Part shown: positions 55,464 through 64,000 of the stretch, in pieces | How the letters are laid out: every line of letters begins with the position of its first letter | Position numbering within the stretch: the first letter of the stretch is position 1 | Assembly: GCA_028280195.1 (NCBI GenBank) | Contig: JANQMH010000005.1 | Span: 1-64,000 of the forward strand | Source: Exilibacterium sp. | GTDB taxonomy: Bacteria > Pseudomonadota > Gammaproteobacteria > Pseudomonadales > Cellvibrionaceae | Length of the DNA: 64,000 nt | Reading direction: 5' to 3' | Program-made: the position numbers and the translations under genes | The notes under the pieces: model-generated | Databases searched by the model: none | What the model was told of the DNA's origin: nothing | Seen by the model: the letters and a program-made list of their open reading frames with translations, nothing else

Positions 55464-57014
55464 ATGGCACACGGTCCCGCAACAGGCTTAAGCCGGTGGT
55501 TGTTTACCACCAACCACAAAGATATCGGCACCCTCTACCTGTGGTTCAGTTTTGCCATGTTCATGCTCGGTGGGGTATTTGCCCTGGTAGTACGCGCCGA
55601 ATTGTTTGAGCCCGGCCTGCAGATCGTCGACCCGGAATTCTTCAACCAGATGACCACCATGCACGGCCTGATAATGGTGTTCGGTGCGGTGATGCCGGCT
55701 TTCGTCGGCCTCGCCAACTGGATGGTGCCGATGATGATCGGCGCCCCGGATATGGCTTTGCCGCGCATGAACAACTGGAGCTTCTGGATTCTGCCCTTTG
55801 CTTTCGCCATGCTCGTCTCCACCCTGTTCATGGAGGGCGGCGGCCCCAATTTCGGCTGGACCTTCTACGCGCCGCTGTCGACTACCTATGCGCCGCCGAG
55901 CGTTACCTTCTTTATCTTCGCCATACATATCATGGGCGCCAGCTCCATCATGGGGGCAATCAATATCATCGCCACCATTCTGAACATGCGCGCGCCGGGT
56001 ATGACGCTGATGAAGATGCCGCTGTTCGTGTGGACCTGGCTGATCACCGCCTACCTGCTGATCGCGGTGATGCCGGTGCTGGCCGGGGTGGTCACCATGA
56101 TGCTGATGGATATCCACTTTGGCACCAGCTTCTTCGATGCCGCCGGTGGCGGTGACCCGGTGCTGTTCCAGCATATATTCTGGTTCTTTGGCCATCCCGA
56201 AGTCTATATCATGATTCTGCCGGCCTTCGGCATCGTCAGCGCCATCATCCCGACGTTTGCGCGCAAACCCCTGTTCGGTTATGCCTCCATGGTGTACGCC
56301 ACGGCGTCGATCGCCTTTCTCAGCTTCATCGTCTGGGCGCACCATATGTTTACCGTGGGCATGCCGCTGGCCGGTGAGCTTTTCTTCATGTACGCCACCA
56401 TGCTGATTGCGGTGCCCACCGGGGTGAAGGTGTTCAACTGGGTCACTACCATGTTCAAGGGCGCCATGACCTTCGAGACGCCGATGCTGTTTTCCATCGC
56501 CTTTGTGATTCTGTTTACCATCGGCGGCTTTTCCGGCCTGATGCTGGCCATTGCGCCGGCGGACTTCCAGTATCACGACACCTACTTTGTCGTAGCGCAC
56601 TTCCACTATGTGCTGGTGCCGGGGGCAATCTTCTCCATCACCGCGGCGGTGTATTACTGGCTGCCGAAGTGGTGCGGGAATATGTACAACGAGACCATGG
56701 GCAAAACCCATTTCTGGATGGCTTTCGTGGGGCTCAATCTCACTTTCTTCCCCATGCACTTCGTCGGTCTGGCCGGCATGCCGCGGCGTATTCCGGATTA
56801 TGCGCTGCAGTTTGCCGATTTCAATATGATCGCCAGCTGCGGTGCCTTCCTGTTCGGCGCGGCGCAGGTGATGTTCCTGTTCAATGTGATCGCCACCATT
56901 CGCGGCGGCAAGAAAGCCACGGCGGAGGTCTGGGAAAACCCCGAAGGCCTGGAGTGGACGGTCGCGTCGCCGGCGCCCTACCACACCTTCAGTGTACCGC
57001 CTACGGTGAAGTGA
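55464..57014 (+). CDS. coxA: Cytochrome c oxidase subunit I
   Basis: 516 residues, twelve transmembrane helices. Haem a/a3 and CuB ligands lie in the expected blocks (HGLIMVFG, FWFFGHPEVYIMILPAFG and the HHMFTVGMP and HFHYVL stretches). Binuclear-centre subunit of the inner-membrane proton-pumping oxidase. A ribosome-binding site (AAGGAGG) precedes it 11 bases after coxB. Confidence 0.98.
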   Translation: MAHGPATGLSRWLFTTNHKDIGTLYLWFSFAMFMLGGVFALVVRAELFEPGLQIVDPEFFNQMTTMHGLIMVFGAVMPAFVGLANWMVPMMIGAPDMALPRMNNWSFWILPFAFAMLVSTLFMEGGGPNFGWTFYAPLSTTYAPPSVTFFIFAIHIMGASSIMGAINIIATILNMRAPGMTLMKMPLFVWTWLITAYLLIAVMPVLAGVVTMMLMDIHFGTSFFDAAGGGDPVLFQHIFWFFGHPEVYIMILPAFGIVSAIIPTFARKPLFGYASMVYATASIAFLSFIVWAHHMFTVGMPLAGELFFMYATMLIAVPTGVKVFNWVTTMFKGAMTFETPMLFSIAFVILFTIGGFSGLMLAIAPADFQYHDTYFVVAHFHYVLVPGAIFSITAAVYYWLPKWCGNMYNETMGKTHFWMAFVGLNLTFFPMHFVGLAGMPRRIPDYALQFADFNMIASCGAFLFGAAQVMFLFNVIATIRGGKKATAEVWENPEGLEWTVASPAPYHTFSVPPTVK

Positions 57015-57043
57015 GCCGGAGGCGCTAAACGGAGACAATTGCC

Positions 57044-57610
57044 ATGAAGCAGATTTCGTCAGCCAACCCCGTCACGCTGTTGAGCCTGAAACTGGTCGCA
57101 GTGGCGGTGAGTATGTTTGCCTTTGCCATCTGGGTAATGCCGCCACTCTACGATCTGTTTTGCGAAGTTACCGGCCTCAACGGCAAGACCGGCGGCAAGT
57201 ACGAAGCGGTGGAAGTCAAGGTCGATACCAGCCGCGAGATTACCGTACAGTTCGTGGTGACCAAGAACGAGAGCATGCCCTGGGGCTTCAAGCCCAGAGT
57301 CGGCAGCATCAAAGTGCATCCGGGCGAAGAGGTGGAAATGAGCTACATCGCCACCAACCTGACCGGCAACGGCATGGTGGCCCAGGCGATACCGAGTGTG
57401 GTGCCGTTCAAGGCCGCACAGTACTTCCACAAAACCGAGTGCTTCTGTTTTAACCAGCAACCGCTGCAGCCCGGCGCCAGCGCCGATCTGCCGCTGCGCT
57501 TCATCGTCGACCAGGACGTGCCGAAGCAGGTAAAAACAATCACCCTGTCCTATACGCTGTTCGATGTTACCGAGCAGAAACGCGATCTGCTGGCGAGTGC
57601 AGCGCCGTAA
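57044..57610 (+). CDS. ctaG: Cytochrome c oxidase copper assembly protein CtaG (Cox11)
   Basis: 188 residues. N-terminal transmembrane helix (about 10-33) and a periplasmic domain with the copper-binding CFCF motif (in ECFCFNQQPLQPG). Delivers copper to the CuB site of subunit I. Located between coxA and coxC, as usual. Confidence 0.96.
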   Translation: MKQISSANPVTLLSLKLVAVAVSMFAFAIWVMPPLYDLFCEVTGLNGKTGGKYEAVEVKVDTSREITVQFVVTKNESMPWGFKPRVGSIKVHPGEEVEMSYIATNLTGNGMVAQAIPSVVPFKAAQYFHKTECFCFNQQPLQPGASADLPLRFIVDQDVPKQVKTITLSYTLFDVTEQKRDLLASAAP

Positions 57611-57646
57611 GCAATGACATAACTAAAATGAAGTGGGGAATTAGAG

Positions 57647-58564
57647 ATGGCAAGTGAGGGCACTTACTACGTACCGGAGCAGAGCAAACTGCCGATTTTT
57701 GCTTCGCTCGGTTTGTTTTTGACCGTATTTGGCGCCGCTAACTGGATCAACGGTAATGACACCGGACCGGTACTGTTTACCTGCGGTTCCATCTTGTTTG
57801 CCTACGTGCTGTGGGTCTGGTTCTCCACGGTGATCAGCGAAAACATGGCCGGCCTCAACAGTGCGCAGCTGAAGCGCTCCTATGTCTGGGGAATGGGCTG
57901 GTTTATTTTCTCCGAGGTGATGTTTTTTGCCGCTTTCTTCGGTGCGCTCTGGTATGTGCGCAATCTGGCCCTGCCCTGGCTCGGTGGCGAGGGTGCCGGC
58001 GCTGCAACCAACGAATTTTTGTGGAAGGGCTTCGAACATACCTGGCCGCTGATGGTCACCCCGGATATGGCCGTCAACGGAGAGGCCGCCAGAGTCACCG
58101 GCCCGGAGCAGAATATGAGCTTCTCGACGGCCGGCTCCCTCTGGACCTGGCTGCCGTTTTGGAACACGGTGGTGCTGCTCACCTCGAGTGTGACTGTCCA
58201 CTTTGCCCATACCGCGTTAAAGAGTGCCAAGCGCAGCGCTTTCAACTTCTGGCTGGGCCTGACTGTAGGGCTGGGTTTTCTGTTCCTGGGTCTGCAGGCG
58301 TGGGAATACGTACACGCCTATAACGCTCTGGGCCTGACCCTGGATTCCGGTATTTACGGCACCACGTTTTTCATGCTCACCGGTTTCCACGGCGCCCACG
58401 TGACCCTGGGTACGATCATGTTGCTGATCATGTTTTTGCGCTCGGTGATGAAAGGCCACTTCAAACACGACGACTGTTTTGGTTTTGAGTCCGCCAGCTG
58501 GTACTGGCACTTTGTCGATGTCGTCTGGGTGGGCCTGTTTATTTTCGTCTATATCCTGGGTTGA
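57647..58564 (+). CDS. coxC: Cytochrome c oxidase subunit III
   Basis: 305 residues, about seven transmembrane helices, with WFIFSEVMFFAAFFGALWY and GFHGAHVTLG blocks. Stabilises the oxidase and its proton channel. Last structural gene of the operon; a short inverted sequence (GGGAATGATTCCC near 58580) follows. Confidence 0.97.
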   Translation: MASEGTYYVPEQSKLPIFASLGLFLTVFGAANWINGNDTGPVLFTCGSILFAYVLWVWFSTVISENMAGLNSAQLKRSYVWGMGWFIFSEVMFFAAFFGALWYVRNLALPWLGGEGAGAATNEFLWKGFEHTWPLMVTPDMAVNGEAARVTGPEQNMSFSTAGSLWTWLPFWNTVVLLTSSVTVHFAHTALKSAKRSAFNFWLGLTVGLGFLFLGLQAWEYVHAYNALGLTLDSGIYGTTFFMLTGFHGAHVTLGTIMLLIMFLRSVMKGHFKHDDCFGFESASWYWHFVDVVWVGLFIFVYILG

Positions 58565-58601
58565 GGGGCGCCGGCGCGGGAATGATTCCCGGGGGAGTGG
58601 T

Positions 58602-58850
58602 TCACTGTTCGACCTGTGACTTTTGCTCCGCCCGGGGGCCGTCCCAAGGCGCGCGGCTTCCCAGCTGGCCGGTGTAGAGGCCGTAGAAAATACTGATCAG
58701 CAGCAGGCTCGCCAGCGTTATACGAATACCCAGGGCATAGAGTGTGCGTTTAGACTGGTTGCCTGTGTCTTTGAGTAGAAACACCAGCGCGCTGCTCAAA
58801 CTGGCCAGCACTGCCAGGAACAGCACAACGATAATTACTTTCAGCCACAT
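58602..58850 (-). CDS. DUF2909 twin-transmembrane protein
   Basis: 82 residues from MWLKVIIVVLF; two transmembrane helices (about 2-24 and 40-60) and a charged tail. DUF2909 members sit in cox operons of gammaproteobacteria. Here the gene is inverted relative to the operon and divergent from SURF1. A GTG start 18 bases upstream is also possible. Function unknown. Confidence 0.8.
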   Translation of the reverse strand: MWLKVIIVVLFLAVLASLSSALVFLLKDTGNQSKRTLYALGIRITLASLLLISIFYGLYTGQLGSRAPWDGPRAEQKSQVEQ

Positions 58851-58894
58851 AAACCTGTTGGCTCCCACGAGATTCAGATGTCATTAGTGTTGTT

Positions 58895-59671
58895 ATGATG
58901 CCTTCCGGCCAAACCCAGTTCAGCGTTGACTTCAATTGGAAAATCAGTCTCGCGGCCGCTATCTTCGTACCGGTGCTGCTCGGCCTGGGCTACTGGCAAC
59001 TCGAGCGCGCAGAGCATAAGCGCCAGCTGCTGGCCGAGTTTGATCAGCATCTCAAGCTGGCCCCGGTGGATATCGATACCCAGGATCTTCATGCGCTTAA
59101 AAGCCATCAGGCGGTTACTCTAACAGGCAGCTTCAATCAACAGCAATGGTTTCTTTTGGACAATCGCGTGCGCCGCGGCCGGGCCGGCTTTGAAGTACTG
59201 GCGCCTTTCTACACCCTGGAGGGCAACTGGATTCTGGTAAACCGCGGCTGGGTGGAGGCCAAGCCGCTGAGAACGGATCTGCCGGAGGTCGCCATGCCCA
59301 GGGGCGAAGTTACACTCCGGGGCCGCCTGCGACTGGCGCAGGAGGATTTCGTGCTCACCGACGACATTGCCGAGGGCGACGGCTGGCCGCGGGTAGTGCA
59401 GACCGAAAACATCGCGGCTCTCAACCCGTTGCTGGACAATTTTGCCCACCACCTGGGGCACTTCAGCGTGCGGCTCGATGCCGATGATCCCGCCGCCCTC
59501 GAGGCCGGCTGGCCGCTGGTCAATACATCGCCGCACAAGCACACCGGCTACGCGGTGCAGTGGTTTGCCATGGCGGCGACTCTGGTAGTATTGACGATCT
59601 TTGCCAATACCAATCTATGGACACTCCTCACCAGCCGGCGAAAGAACGCCGGCGGCGAAACCGAGGGCTGA
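58895..59671 (+). CDS. SURF1-family oxidase assembly protein
   Basis: 258 residues. Two terminal transmembrane helices (about 18-36 and 225-243) enclose a periplasmic domain with family blocks GYWQLERAEHKR and VLVNRGWV-type WILVNRGWV. Supports haem a insertion into subunit I. Start ATG; divergent from DUF2909. Confidence 0.93.
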   Translation: MMPSGQTQFSVDFNWKISLAAAIFVPVLLGLGYWQLERAEHKRQLLAEFDQHLKLAPVDIDTQDLHALKSHQAVTLTGSFNQQQWFLLDNRVRRGRAGFEVLAPFYTLEGNWILVNRGWVEAKPLRTDLPEVAMPRGEVTLRGRLRLAQEDFVLTDDIAEGDGWPRVVQTENIAALNPLLDNFAHHLGHFSVRLDADDPAALEAGWPLVNTSPHKHTGYAVQWFAMAATLVVLTIFANTNLWTLLTSRRKNAGGETEG

Positions 59672-59678
59672 TACGCAT

Positions 59679-60335
59679 ATGTCTTCCGAGGTCAAACAAC
59701 CGCTGTCCGAACCTTCTCCAGGCGCCGCCCGGTTGCGGCCCGCCCGCTGGCAGGGCTGGCTGATCATCGGTCTGCTGGCGGGCGGGATGGCGCTGGCCTA
59801 TCTGGTGTTTCCGCGCAGCGCCGAGGATCGCCAGCAGTTGCTGTCGCTGTTGGGTACCAACAACAAAGGCGACCTGGTCTTGCCGCCGCGCCAGTTGCAG
59901 GATATCGCCATCACCCGCGCCGCCGGCGAGATATGGCTGTTTGCCGAGCAGAAGCCGCGCTGGCGCCTGTTGCTGCCGGTGGCCGGCGACTGCAGCGGTG
60001 ACTGCCGCCAGCTGTTGTACCTGGCGCGCCAGGTACACAGGCGCCTGGCGGAAAAAGCGCCCCGCGTGGAGCGCCTGCTGCTGAATACCGGGCCGCCGTT
60101 CAGTGGGGCCTTTGCCGGGGTATTGCAACAGGAATATCCCGGTATCAAGCCCCTGGCAGCCGATCAGGCGGCACTGAATCGCCTGCTGCAGGGCGCTGAA
60201 GCCGCGTCCGGGACACGCCTCTATATCGTCGATCCGGCCGGCTTTGTGATGATGTCCTACGGGCTCGAGCACCCGGGCGGGGATATCCTCAAAGACCTCA
60301 AGCGCCTGTTGAAGTTTTCCAAGGAAAGCCAGTGA
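59679..60335 (+). CDS. Membrane-anchored CxxxC protein between SURF1 and CtaA
   Basis: 218 residues from MSSEVKQPLS. One N-terminal transmembrane helix (about 26-44), then a periplasmic thioredoxin-like domain. It carries CSGDC (Cys105 and Cys109), the same CxxxC spacing as the Sco copper site, but lacks a histidine like that of Sco (the matching region reads GTRLYIVDPAGFVMMSY). A homologue of this kind occurs in many gammaproteobacterial cox operons. Starts seven bases after SURF1 and overlaps ctaA by four bases (GTGA). A role in copper or redox handling is inference. Confidence 0.7.
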   Translation: MSSEVKQPLSEPSPGAARLRPARWQGWLIIGLLAGGMALAYLVFPRSAEDRQQLLSLLGTNNKGDLVLPPRQLQDIAITRAAGEIWLFAEQKPRWRLLLPVAGDCSGDCRQLLYLARQVHRRLAEKAPRVERLLLNTGPPFSGAFAGVLQQEYPGIKPLAADQAALNRLLQGAEAASGTRLYIVDPAGFVMMSYGLEHPGGDILKDLKRLLKFSKESQ

Positions 60336-61591
60336 GCCCCACCGACAAGCCGCTGCCCGGATATCGCTTTGCACTGCTGGCCACCGCCGTCGCGGCGCTG
60401 GTAGTGGTATTGGGCGCCTTTACACGACTGGTCGATGCCGGACTCGGCTGCCCCGACTGGCCGACCTGCTACGGCCATCTGTGGATACCCAACAGCGAGT
60501 CGGAGATTGCCACGGCCAATCGCAACTTCGCCGATACGCCAGTGGAAACCGATAAAACCTGGCCCGAGCAGCTGCACCGGGTGTTTGCGTCGACCCTGGG
60601 CCTGCTGTGCCTGGCGCTGGCCTTGCTGGCGGTAAGGAATCTGTACCGGCGTGAATCGCCGCCGCCGGCCGGGGCCTGGATATCCATGGCGGTGCTGTTG
60701 CTGTTTCTGGTTGTCGCCACCGTCATTCGCGTCGTCGCGGGCGATCGCGTTGACCCCTATCTCTGGCCGTTGCTGGCGCTGTATTTTTTCAATATCGGCA
60801 GGGTCGCGTGGCAGTATCCGCAATTGCAGCCGCAGCCACTGAAGCTGTCGTTTTTTATCGCCGGTCTGGTGGTGCTGCAGGGCCTTTTCGGCATGTGGAC
60901 CGTGACACTGAAGTTGTGGCCGCAGGTAGTGACGGCGCACCTGCTGGGCGGCTTTACCACCCTGTGCCTGTTGTGGCTGCTTTACCAGCGGCTGAGCGGC
61001 TTTCGCTGGACCCTTGGCGCCGCTCTGGCTGCGCGCCTGCGAGGGCTGCGCGGGCTGGCGCTGGCGGGGCTGGTGGTGGTATTCCTGCAGATTGCGCTGG
61101 GCGGCTGGACCAGCGCCAACTATGCCGCGCTGGCCTGTATCGATCTGCCCACCTGTCACGGCGCCTGGTGGCCGCAGGCGGATTTTGCCCAGGGCTTCGA
61201 TCTGCGCCAGCAGGTCGGCCCCAATTACCTCGGCGGCCTGCTGGATAACGAAGCGAGGGTGGCCATCCACCTGAGCCATCGCCTCGGCGCGCTGGTCGTG
61301 TGCGCGTTTCTGGGCCTGTTGATCTGGCGGCTGTGGCGCCTGCGGGACCTGCAGATCCGGCGCATGGCGGCGATCATAGGCGCGGTGCTGTTCATTCAAG
61401 TACTATTGGGCCTCAGCAATATCCTATTTGCGTTGCCCCTGGCGGTGGCCGTTGCCCATAACGGCGGCGGCGCCATATTGTTGATAACGCTGGTGACGCT
61501 CAACCACCGGATTTTTACCGCCCGGGTTGAGCCGGTGCAACAGGAGATACAGGCTGATGGCCAAGATCGATTCCGACTCGCTGCCGGTTGA
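60332..61591 (+). CDS. ctaA: Haem A synthase (Cox15/CtaA)
   Basis: 419 residues, about eight transmembrane helices, cysteine pair GCPDWPTCYG and His in EQLHRVFAS and HLSHRLGALV. Oxidises haem O to haem A. Start GTG overlapping the preceding stop. It overlaps ctaB by 35 bases at its 3' end; the tail after about 395 is hydrophilic and unusually long. Confidence 0.94.
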   Translation: MSPTDKPLPGYRFALLATAVAALVVVLGAFTRLVDAGLGCPDWPTCYGHLWIPNSESEIATANRNFADTPVETDKTWPEQLHRVFASTLGLLCLALALLAVRNLYRRESPPPAGAWISMAVLLLFLVVATVIRVVAGDRVDPYLWPLLALYFFNIGRVAWQYPQLQPQPLKLSFFIAGLVVLQGLFGMWTVTLKLWPQVVTAHLLGGFTTLCLLWLLYQRLSGFRWTLGAALAARLRGLRGLALAGLVVVFLQIALGGWTSANYAALACIDLPTCHGAWWPQADFAQGFDLRQQVGPNYLGGLLDNEARVAIHLSHRLGALVVCAFLGLLIWRLWRLRDLQIRRMAAIIGAVLFIQVLLGLSNILFALPLAVAVAHNGGGAILLITLVTLNHRIFTARVEPVQQEIQADGQDRFRLAAG

Positions 61592-62480
61592 ACCCGCCAG
61601 CTGGCGCGACTACTACCAACTGTGCAAGCCGGGCGTGGTGGCGCTGATGATTCTCACCTCGGTGATCGGCATGCTGCTGGCCACGCCGGGCGCCGTGCCG
61701 CTGGATATCCTGCTGATCGGCAACCTGGGCATCGCCCTTTGTGCCGGCTCCGCAGCGGCGGTCAATCACCTTGTCGACCGCCATGTCGACCAGAAAATGG
61801 CGCGGACGTTTAACCGGCCGGTGGCCAAGGGGCGGGTCGAGCCGCTGCAGGCGGCGTTTTTCGCGCTGGTGATCGGCGCGCTGGGAATGGCGCTGCTGAT
61901 CCTGTTTGTCAATCACCTGACTGCCTGGCTGACGCTGGCCTCACTGCTGGGCTATGCCGTGATCTACACCCTGTTTCTGAAGCGCGCCACGCCGCAGAAT
62001 ATCGTTATCGGCGGCATTGCCGGGGCCGCGCCGCCACTGCTTGGCTGGACCGCGGTTACCGGTGAGATCCACGGCCACGGGCTGCTGCTGGTATTGATCA
62101 TCTTCGCCTGGACGCCCCCGCACTTCTGGGCGCTGGCAGTGCACCGCAAAGACGAATACGCCAATGCCGATATACCGATGTTGCCGGTCACCCACGGCGT
62201 GCAGTACACCAAGGTGCATATCCTGCTCTATACCCTGATACTGATAGCGGTGTCGCTGCTGCCCTTCGCCACCGGCATGCTCAACTGGCTCTACCTGCTG
62301 GGGGCTGTGGTGTTGGGGCTCGGCTTCCTGTACTGGGCGGTGGTGCTGCTGGTGGGCAGGCAGGCCAATGCCGGTATGGATACTTTTCGCTATTCGATCG
62401 TCTATTTAATGGCCTTGTTTGTTATTATGCTCTTGGATCACTACCTGCTTCCCGTTACCCAACCCTTCAGCCTGGGGTAA
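61557..62480 (+). CDS. ctaB: Haem O synthase (protohaem IX farnesyltransferase)
   Basis: 307 residues from MAKIDSDSLP. Nine hydrophobic helices; prenyl-binding motif NHLVDRHVDQKMARTFNRP and the second Asp-rich region WTPPHFWALAVHRKDEYANAD. Adds the farnesyl tail to haem B. Its start lies inside the ctaA reading frame. Confidence 0.96.
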   Translation: MAKIDSDSLPVEPASWRDYYQLCKPGVVALMILTSVIGMLLATPGAVPLDILLIGNLGIALCAGSAAAVNHLVDRHVDQKMARTFNRPVAKGRVEPLQAAFFALVIGALGMALLILFVNHLTAWLTLASLLGYAVIYTLFLKRATPQNIVIGGIAGAAPPLLGWTAVTGEIHGHGLLLVLIIFAWTPPHFWALAVHRKDEYANADIPMLPVTHGVQYTKVHILLYTLILIAVSLLPFATGMLNWLYLLGAVVLGLGFLYWAVVLLVGRQANAGMDTFRYSIVYLMALFVIMLLDHYLLPVTQPFSLG

Positions 62481-62485
62481 GAGAT

Positions 62486-63172
62486 ATGAGCAACCCGAGT
62501 GTGGCCGCAAGTGCTGCGAGCCCGGACGGTATTGACGCCGATCGCCGTCGTGGTATTCGTATTACCGTAGGCGTCATAGTGGCTTTCATCGTCACGGTGC
62601 TGGCCCTGTTTACCAACAAGGTCACCTCACCGCGGGTGTTGTCGGATACCGAGCTGAAGATCAACGGCGCCTTTAAGTTTGATAAGCCGCGGATTTTCAA
62701 GGATTTCCAGCTTACCGATCACAGCGGCAAACCGTTTTCGCTGGACAATCTGCAGGACAGGTGGACGCTGATGTTTTTCGGTTTCACCTACTGCCCCGAT
62801 ATCTGCCCCACCACCATGGCCACCATCAATGACCTGATGGCTACGCTCGACAGTGATATTCGCGACAATACCCAGGTGGTACTGGTATCGGTGGACCCGG
62901 CGCGGGACACGGTGGAAAAGCTCTCCCAGTACGTGCCCTATTTCAACCCGGATTTCATCGGTGTTACCGGTGAGTTCCTGCAGATCAAGCGCCTGGCGAC
63001 CCAGCTCAATATCGCCTTCAACAAAGTCACTCTCGGCGACAGCTATACCGTTGACCACAGTGCCAATGTGGTGTTGATCAATCCAAAGGGGCATTACCAC
63101 GGCTTTTTCAAATCGCCGGTGGATACTGCGCGTATGAAGTTAACCTATCAGTCCATGGTGACGAGTTTTTAA
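62486..63172 (+). CDS. SCO1/SenC-type copper chaperone
   Basis: 228 residues. N-terminal transmembrane anchor (about 24-43), thioredoxin-fold domain with copper ligands Cys103 and Cys107 (YCPDICPTT) and His191 (TVDHSANVV). Delivers copper to the CuA site of CoxB. Last gene of the operon, five bases after ctaB. Confidence 0.95.
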   Translation: MSNPSVAASAASPDGIDADRRRGIRITVGVIVAFIVTVLALFTNKVTSPRVLSDTELKINGAFKFDKPRIFKDFQLTDHSGKPFSLDNLQDRWTLMFFGFTYCPDICPTTMATINDLMATLDSDIRDNTQVVLVSVDPARDTVEKLSQYVPYFNPDFIGVTGEFLQIKRLATQLNIAFNKVTLGDSYTVDHSANVVLINPKGHYHGFFKSPVDTARMKLTYQSMVTSF

Positions 63173-63213
63173 GCGCCGTCGGGCCTGCCAGCGGCGCGGA
63201 GCCATCGGCCGCT

Positions 63214-63229
63214 GCTCCGGTCTCGGAGC
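63214..63229 (+). terminator. Hairpin after the cytochrome oxidase operon
   Basis: GCTCCG and CGGAGC pair around GTCT. A second inverted repeat, GCGCCG/CGGCGC, lies about 40 bases earlier. There is no T-tract, so the terminator call is tentative. Confidence 0.35.
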
Positions 63230-63252
63230 GGAATAAACACAGGAATGGAAAA

Positions 63253-63792
63253 TTGCGAAATTCAACACTTTCACGCGTATTTTTGCTGGTCTTATCCGTA
63301 TCGCTGCTCGCCGCCTGCTCACCGCAGAGCGACCAGCAGCCCCTCGACAGGGAAGCGGTACTGCAGTCGCAAATCAAGAACCTGAAAACGCCGGCTGCAA
63401 ACACGCTTTCCAGTGGCCAGCCGACCGAGGAGCAGTTGCGCATATTGGCCCAGGCAGGGGTCAAGCATATCGTCAATTTGCGCACAGCCTCGGAGCAGGA
63501 CTGGGATGAGGCGGCTTTCGTCAAGTCATTGGGTATGGAATATCACTCAATTCCCGTCGCCAGGACCGGCGGCATTACCAGCGCAAATGCGCAGTCGCTG
63601 TCGCAATTGCTCGAGCGCATAGATCAGCCGGCACTGGTGCACTGCGGCAGCGGCAATCGCGTGGGAGCGCTGATGGCCGTATCGGCTGCCCAGTCCCGCG
63701 GCCTCGATATCGACGCCGCCGTTGCAGAGGGGCAGCGCTGGGGCCTGACGGGGCTGGAATCTACCGTCAGGGAAGTACTGACGACAGACTGA
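63253..63792 (+). CDS. DUF442 (beta-lactamase hydrolase-like, PTP-fold) lipoprotein
   Basis: 179 residues with TTG start preceded by AGGA. Lipobox LLAAC (Cys22) makes it a lipoprotein. The DUF442 domain follows with the phosphatase-like loop HCGSGNRVG (Cys131, Arg136), a C-x4-R version. The family resembles protein tyrosine phosphatases, but the activity of DUF442 proteins is mostly untested. Not clearly linked to the oxidase operon upstream. Confidence 0.82.
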   Translation: MRNSTLSRVFLLVLSVSLLAACSPQSDQQPLDREAVLQSQIKNLKTPAANTLSSGQPTEEQLRILAQAGVKHIVNLRTASEQDWDEAAFVKSLGMEYHSIPVARTGGITSANAQSLSQLLERIDQPALVHCGSGNRVGALMAVSAAQSRGLDIDAAVAEGQRWGLTGLESTVREVLTTD

Positions 63793-63840
63793 GATTTTTA
63801 ATCTCCCCGGGCTTGCCCGGTAGCCCTGTTGACATTGCGG

Positions 63841-64000
63841 CTATTGAGCCAGGCGCCGGTCGAACAGTGGTGGTTGCTGCGTCATAGTCGATTTGTGCGC
63901 TTCGATCTCCCGCAGAATATCGGCAACGATATGCGGGTATTGCGCCGCGATATCGTGGTTTTCGCCGGGGTCCCTGCCGAGATGAAATAGCAGCGGGTTG
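63841..64000 (-). CDS. Sulfatase C-terminus (partial, gene continues to the right)
   Basis: Minus-strand reading ends at TAG (63841-63843). The visible 52 residues begin NPLLFHLGRDPGENHDIAAQ, which is the typical C-terminal wording of arylsulfatase-type enzymes (LFDLxxDPxExxNLA). The active-site half lies outside the window. Convergent with the DUF442 gene. Confidence 0.8.
   Translation of the reverse strand, partial: NPLLFHLGRDPGENHDIAAQYPHIVADILREIEAHKSTMTQQPPLFDRRLAQ

Noticed and set aside
55488-57038. A 516-codon open frame antisense to almost the whole of coxA, and others as long opposite prlC (48910-50880), the deacetylase (4381-5784) and ctaA (60257-61399)
   Set aside because: They mirror highly conserved genes on the other strand. 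In GC-rich DNA with strong third-position bias, antisense frames stay open by chance, and their translations are rich in His, Gly and Arg without any family match.

Overview
The window looks like chromosomal DNA of a free-living, aerobic, GC-rich gammaproteobacterium, by gene content closest to the marine Cellvibrionales/Halieaceae-Spongiibacteraceae type (inference, no search run). The grounds are the order glyS-glyQ / lpxL / trkH-trkA-rsmB-fmt / def / lysM / dprA-tsaC-hemF-aroE, a Pseudomonas-like cytochrome aa3 operon (coxB-coxA-ctaG-coxC-DUF2909-SURF1-ctaA-ctaB-sco), prlC-yheV, and three TonB-dependent receptors. No rRNA, tRNA, CRISPR array, integrase or transposase was seen.

Layout. (1) 1-24.2 kb is accessory and catabolic. 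It opens with the end of a TTQ amine dehydrogenase light chain and a c-type cytochrome, then a protein resembling plant IQM proteins. Next come a TonB receptor with a class II HDAC-like amidohydrolase and a MalT-like regulator; a TetR / Baeyer-Villiger monooxygenase / esterase-like cassette; a lower-GC block (SDR, membrane PQQ dehydrogenase, lipoprotein with two VOC domains, TonB receptor); and a GST, an Asp-nucleophile alpha/beta hydrolase and a TetR regulator with two matched operators. (2) 24.4-43 kb is housekeeping: phospholipid and lipid A acyltransferases, glycyl-tRNA synthetase, potassium uptake, rRNA methylation, initiator tRNA formylation and deformylation, DNA uptake, t6A, haem and shikimate genes, then a two-component system. 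(3) 42.8-54 kb mixes small regulatory genes, a receiver-less sigma-54 activator, a large TonB receptor, oligopeptidase A and a MATE transporter. (4) 54.3-63.2 kb is the haem-copper oxidase operon with its haem A and copper assembly factors. A DUF442 lipoprotein and the end of a sulfatase close the window.

How the genes work together. The left part suggests outer-membrane uptake (TonB receptors) feeding periplasmic or cytoplasmic oxidation (TTQ and PQQ dehydrogenases, BVMO, SDR). Electrons from periplasmic dehydrogenases could pass through c-type cytochromes to the aa3 oxidase at the right, whose subunit II carries its own cytochrome c domain. This linkage is inference.

The most unusual structural signal is a set of short tandem repeats placed at gene borders: 13-bp units at 9544, CTAG-type units at 29419, 7-bp G3A4 units at 34693, 13-bp units that repeat a ribosome-binding site at 43688, 12-bp units at 53862, and a 24-bp family at both 27253 and 52115. 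One 24-bp array is translated as an extra C-terminal tail on the glycyl-tRNA synthetase alpha subunit.
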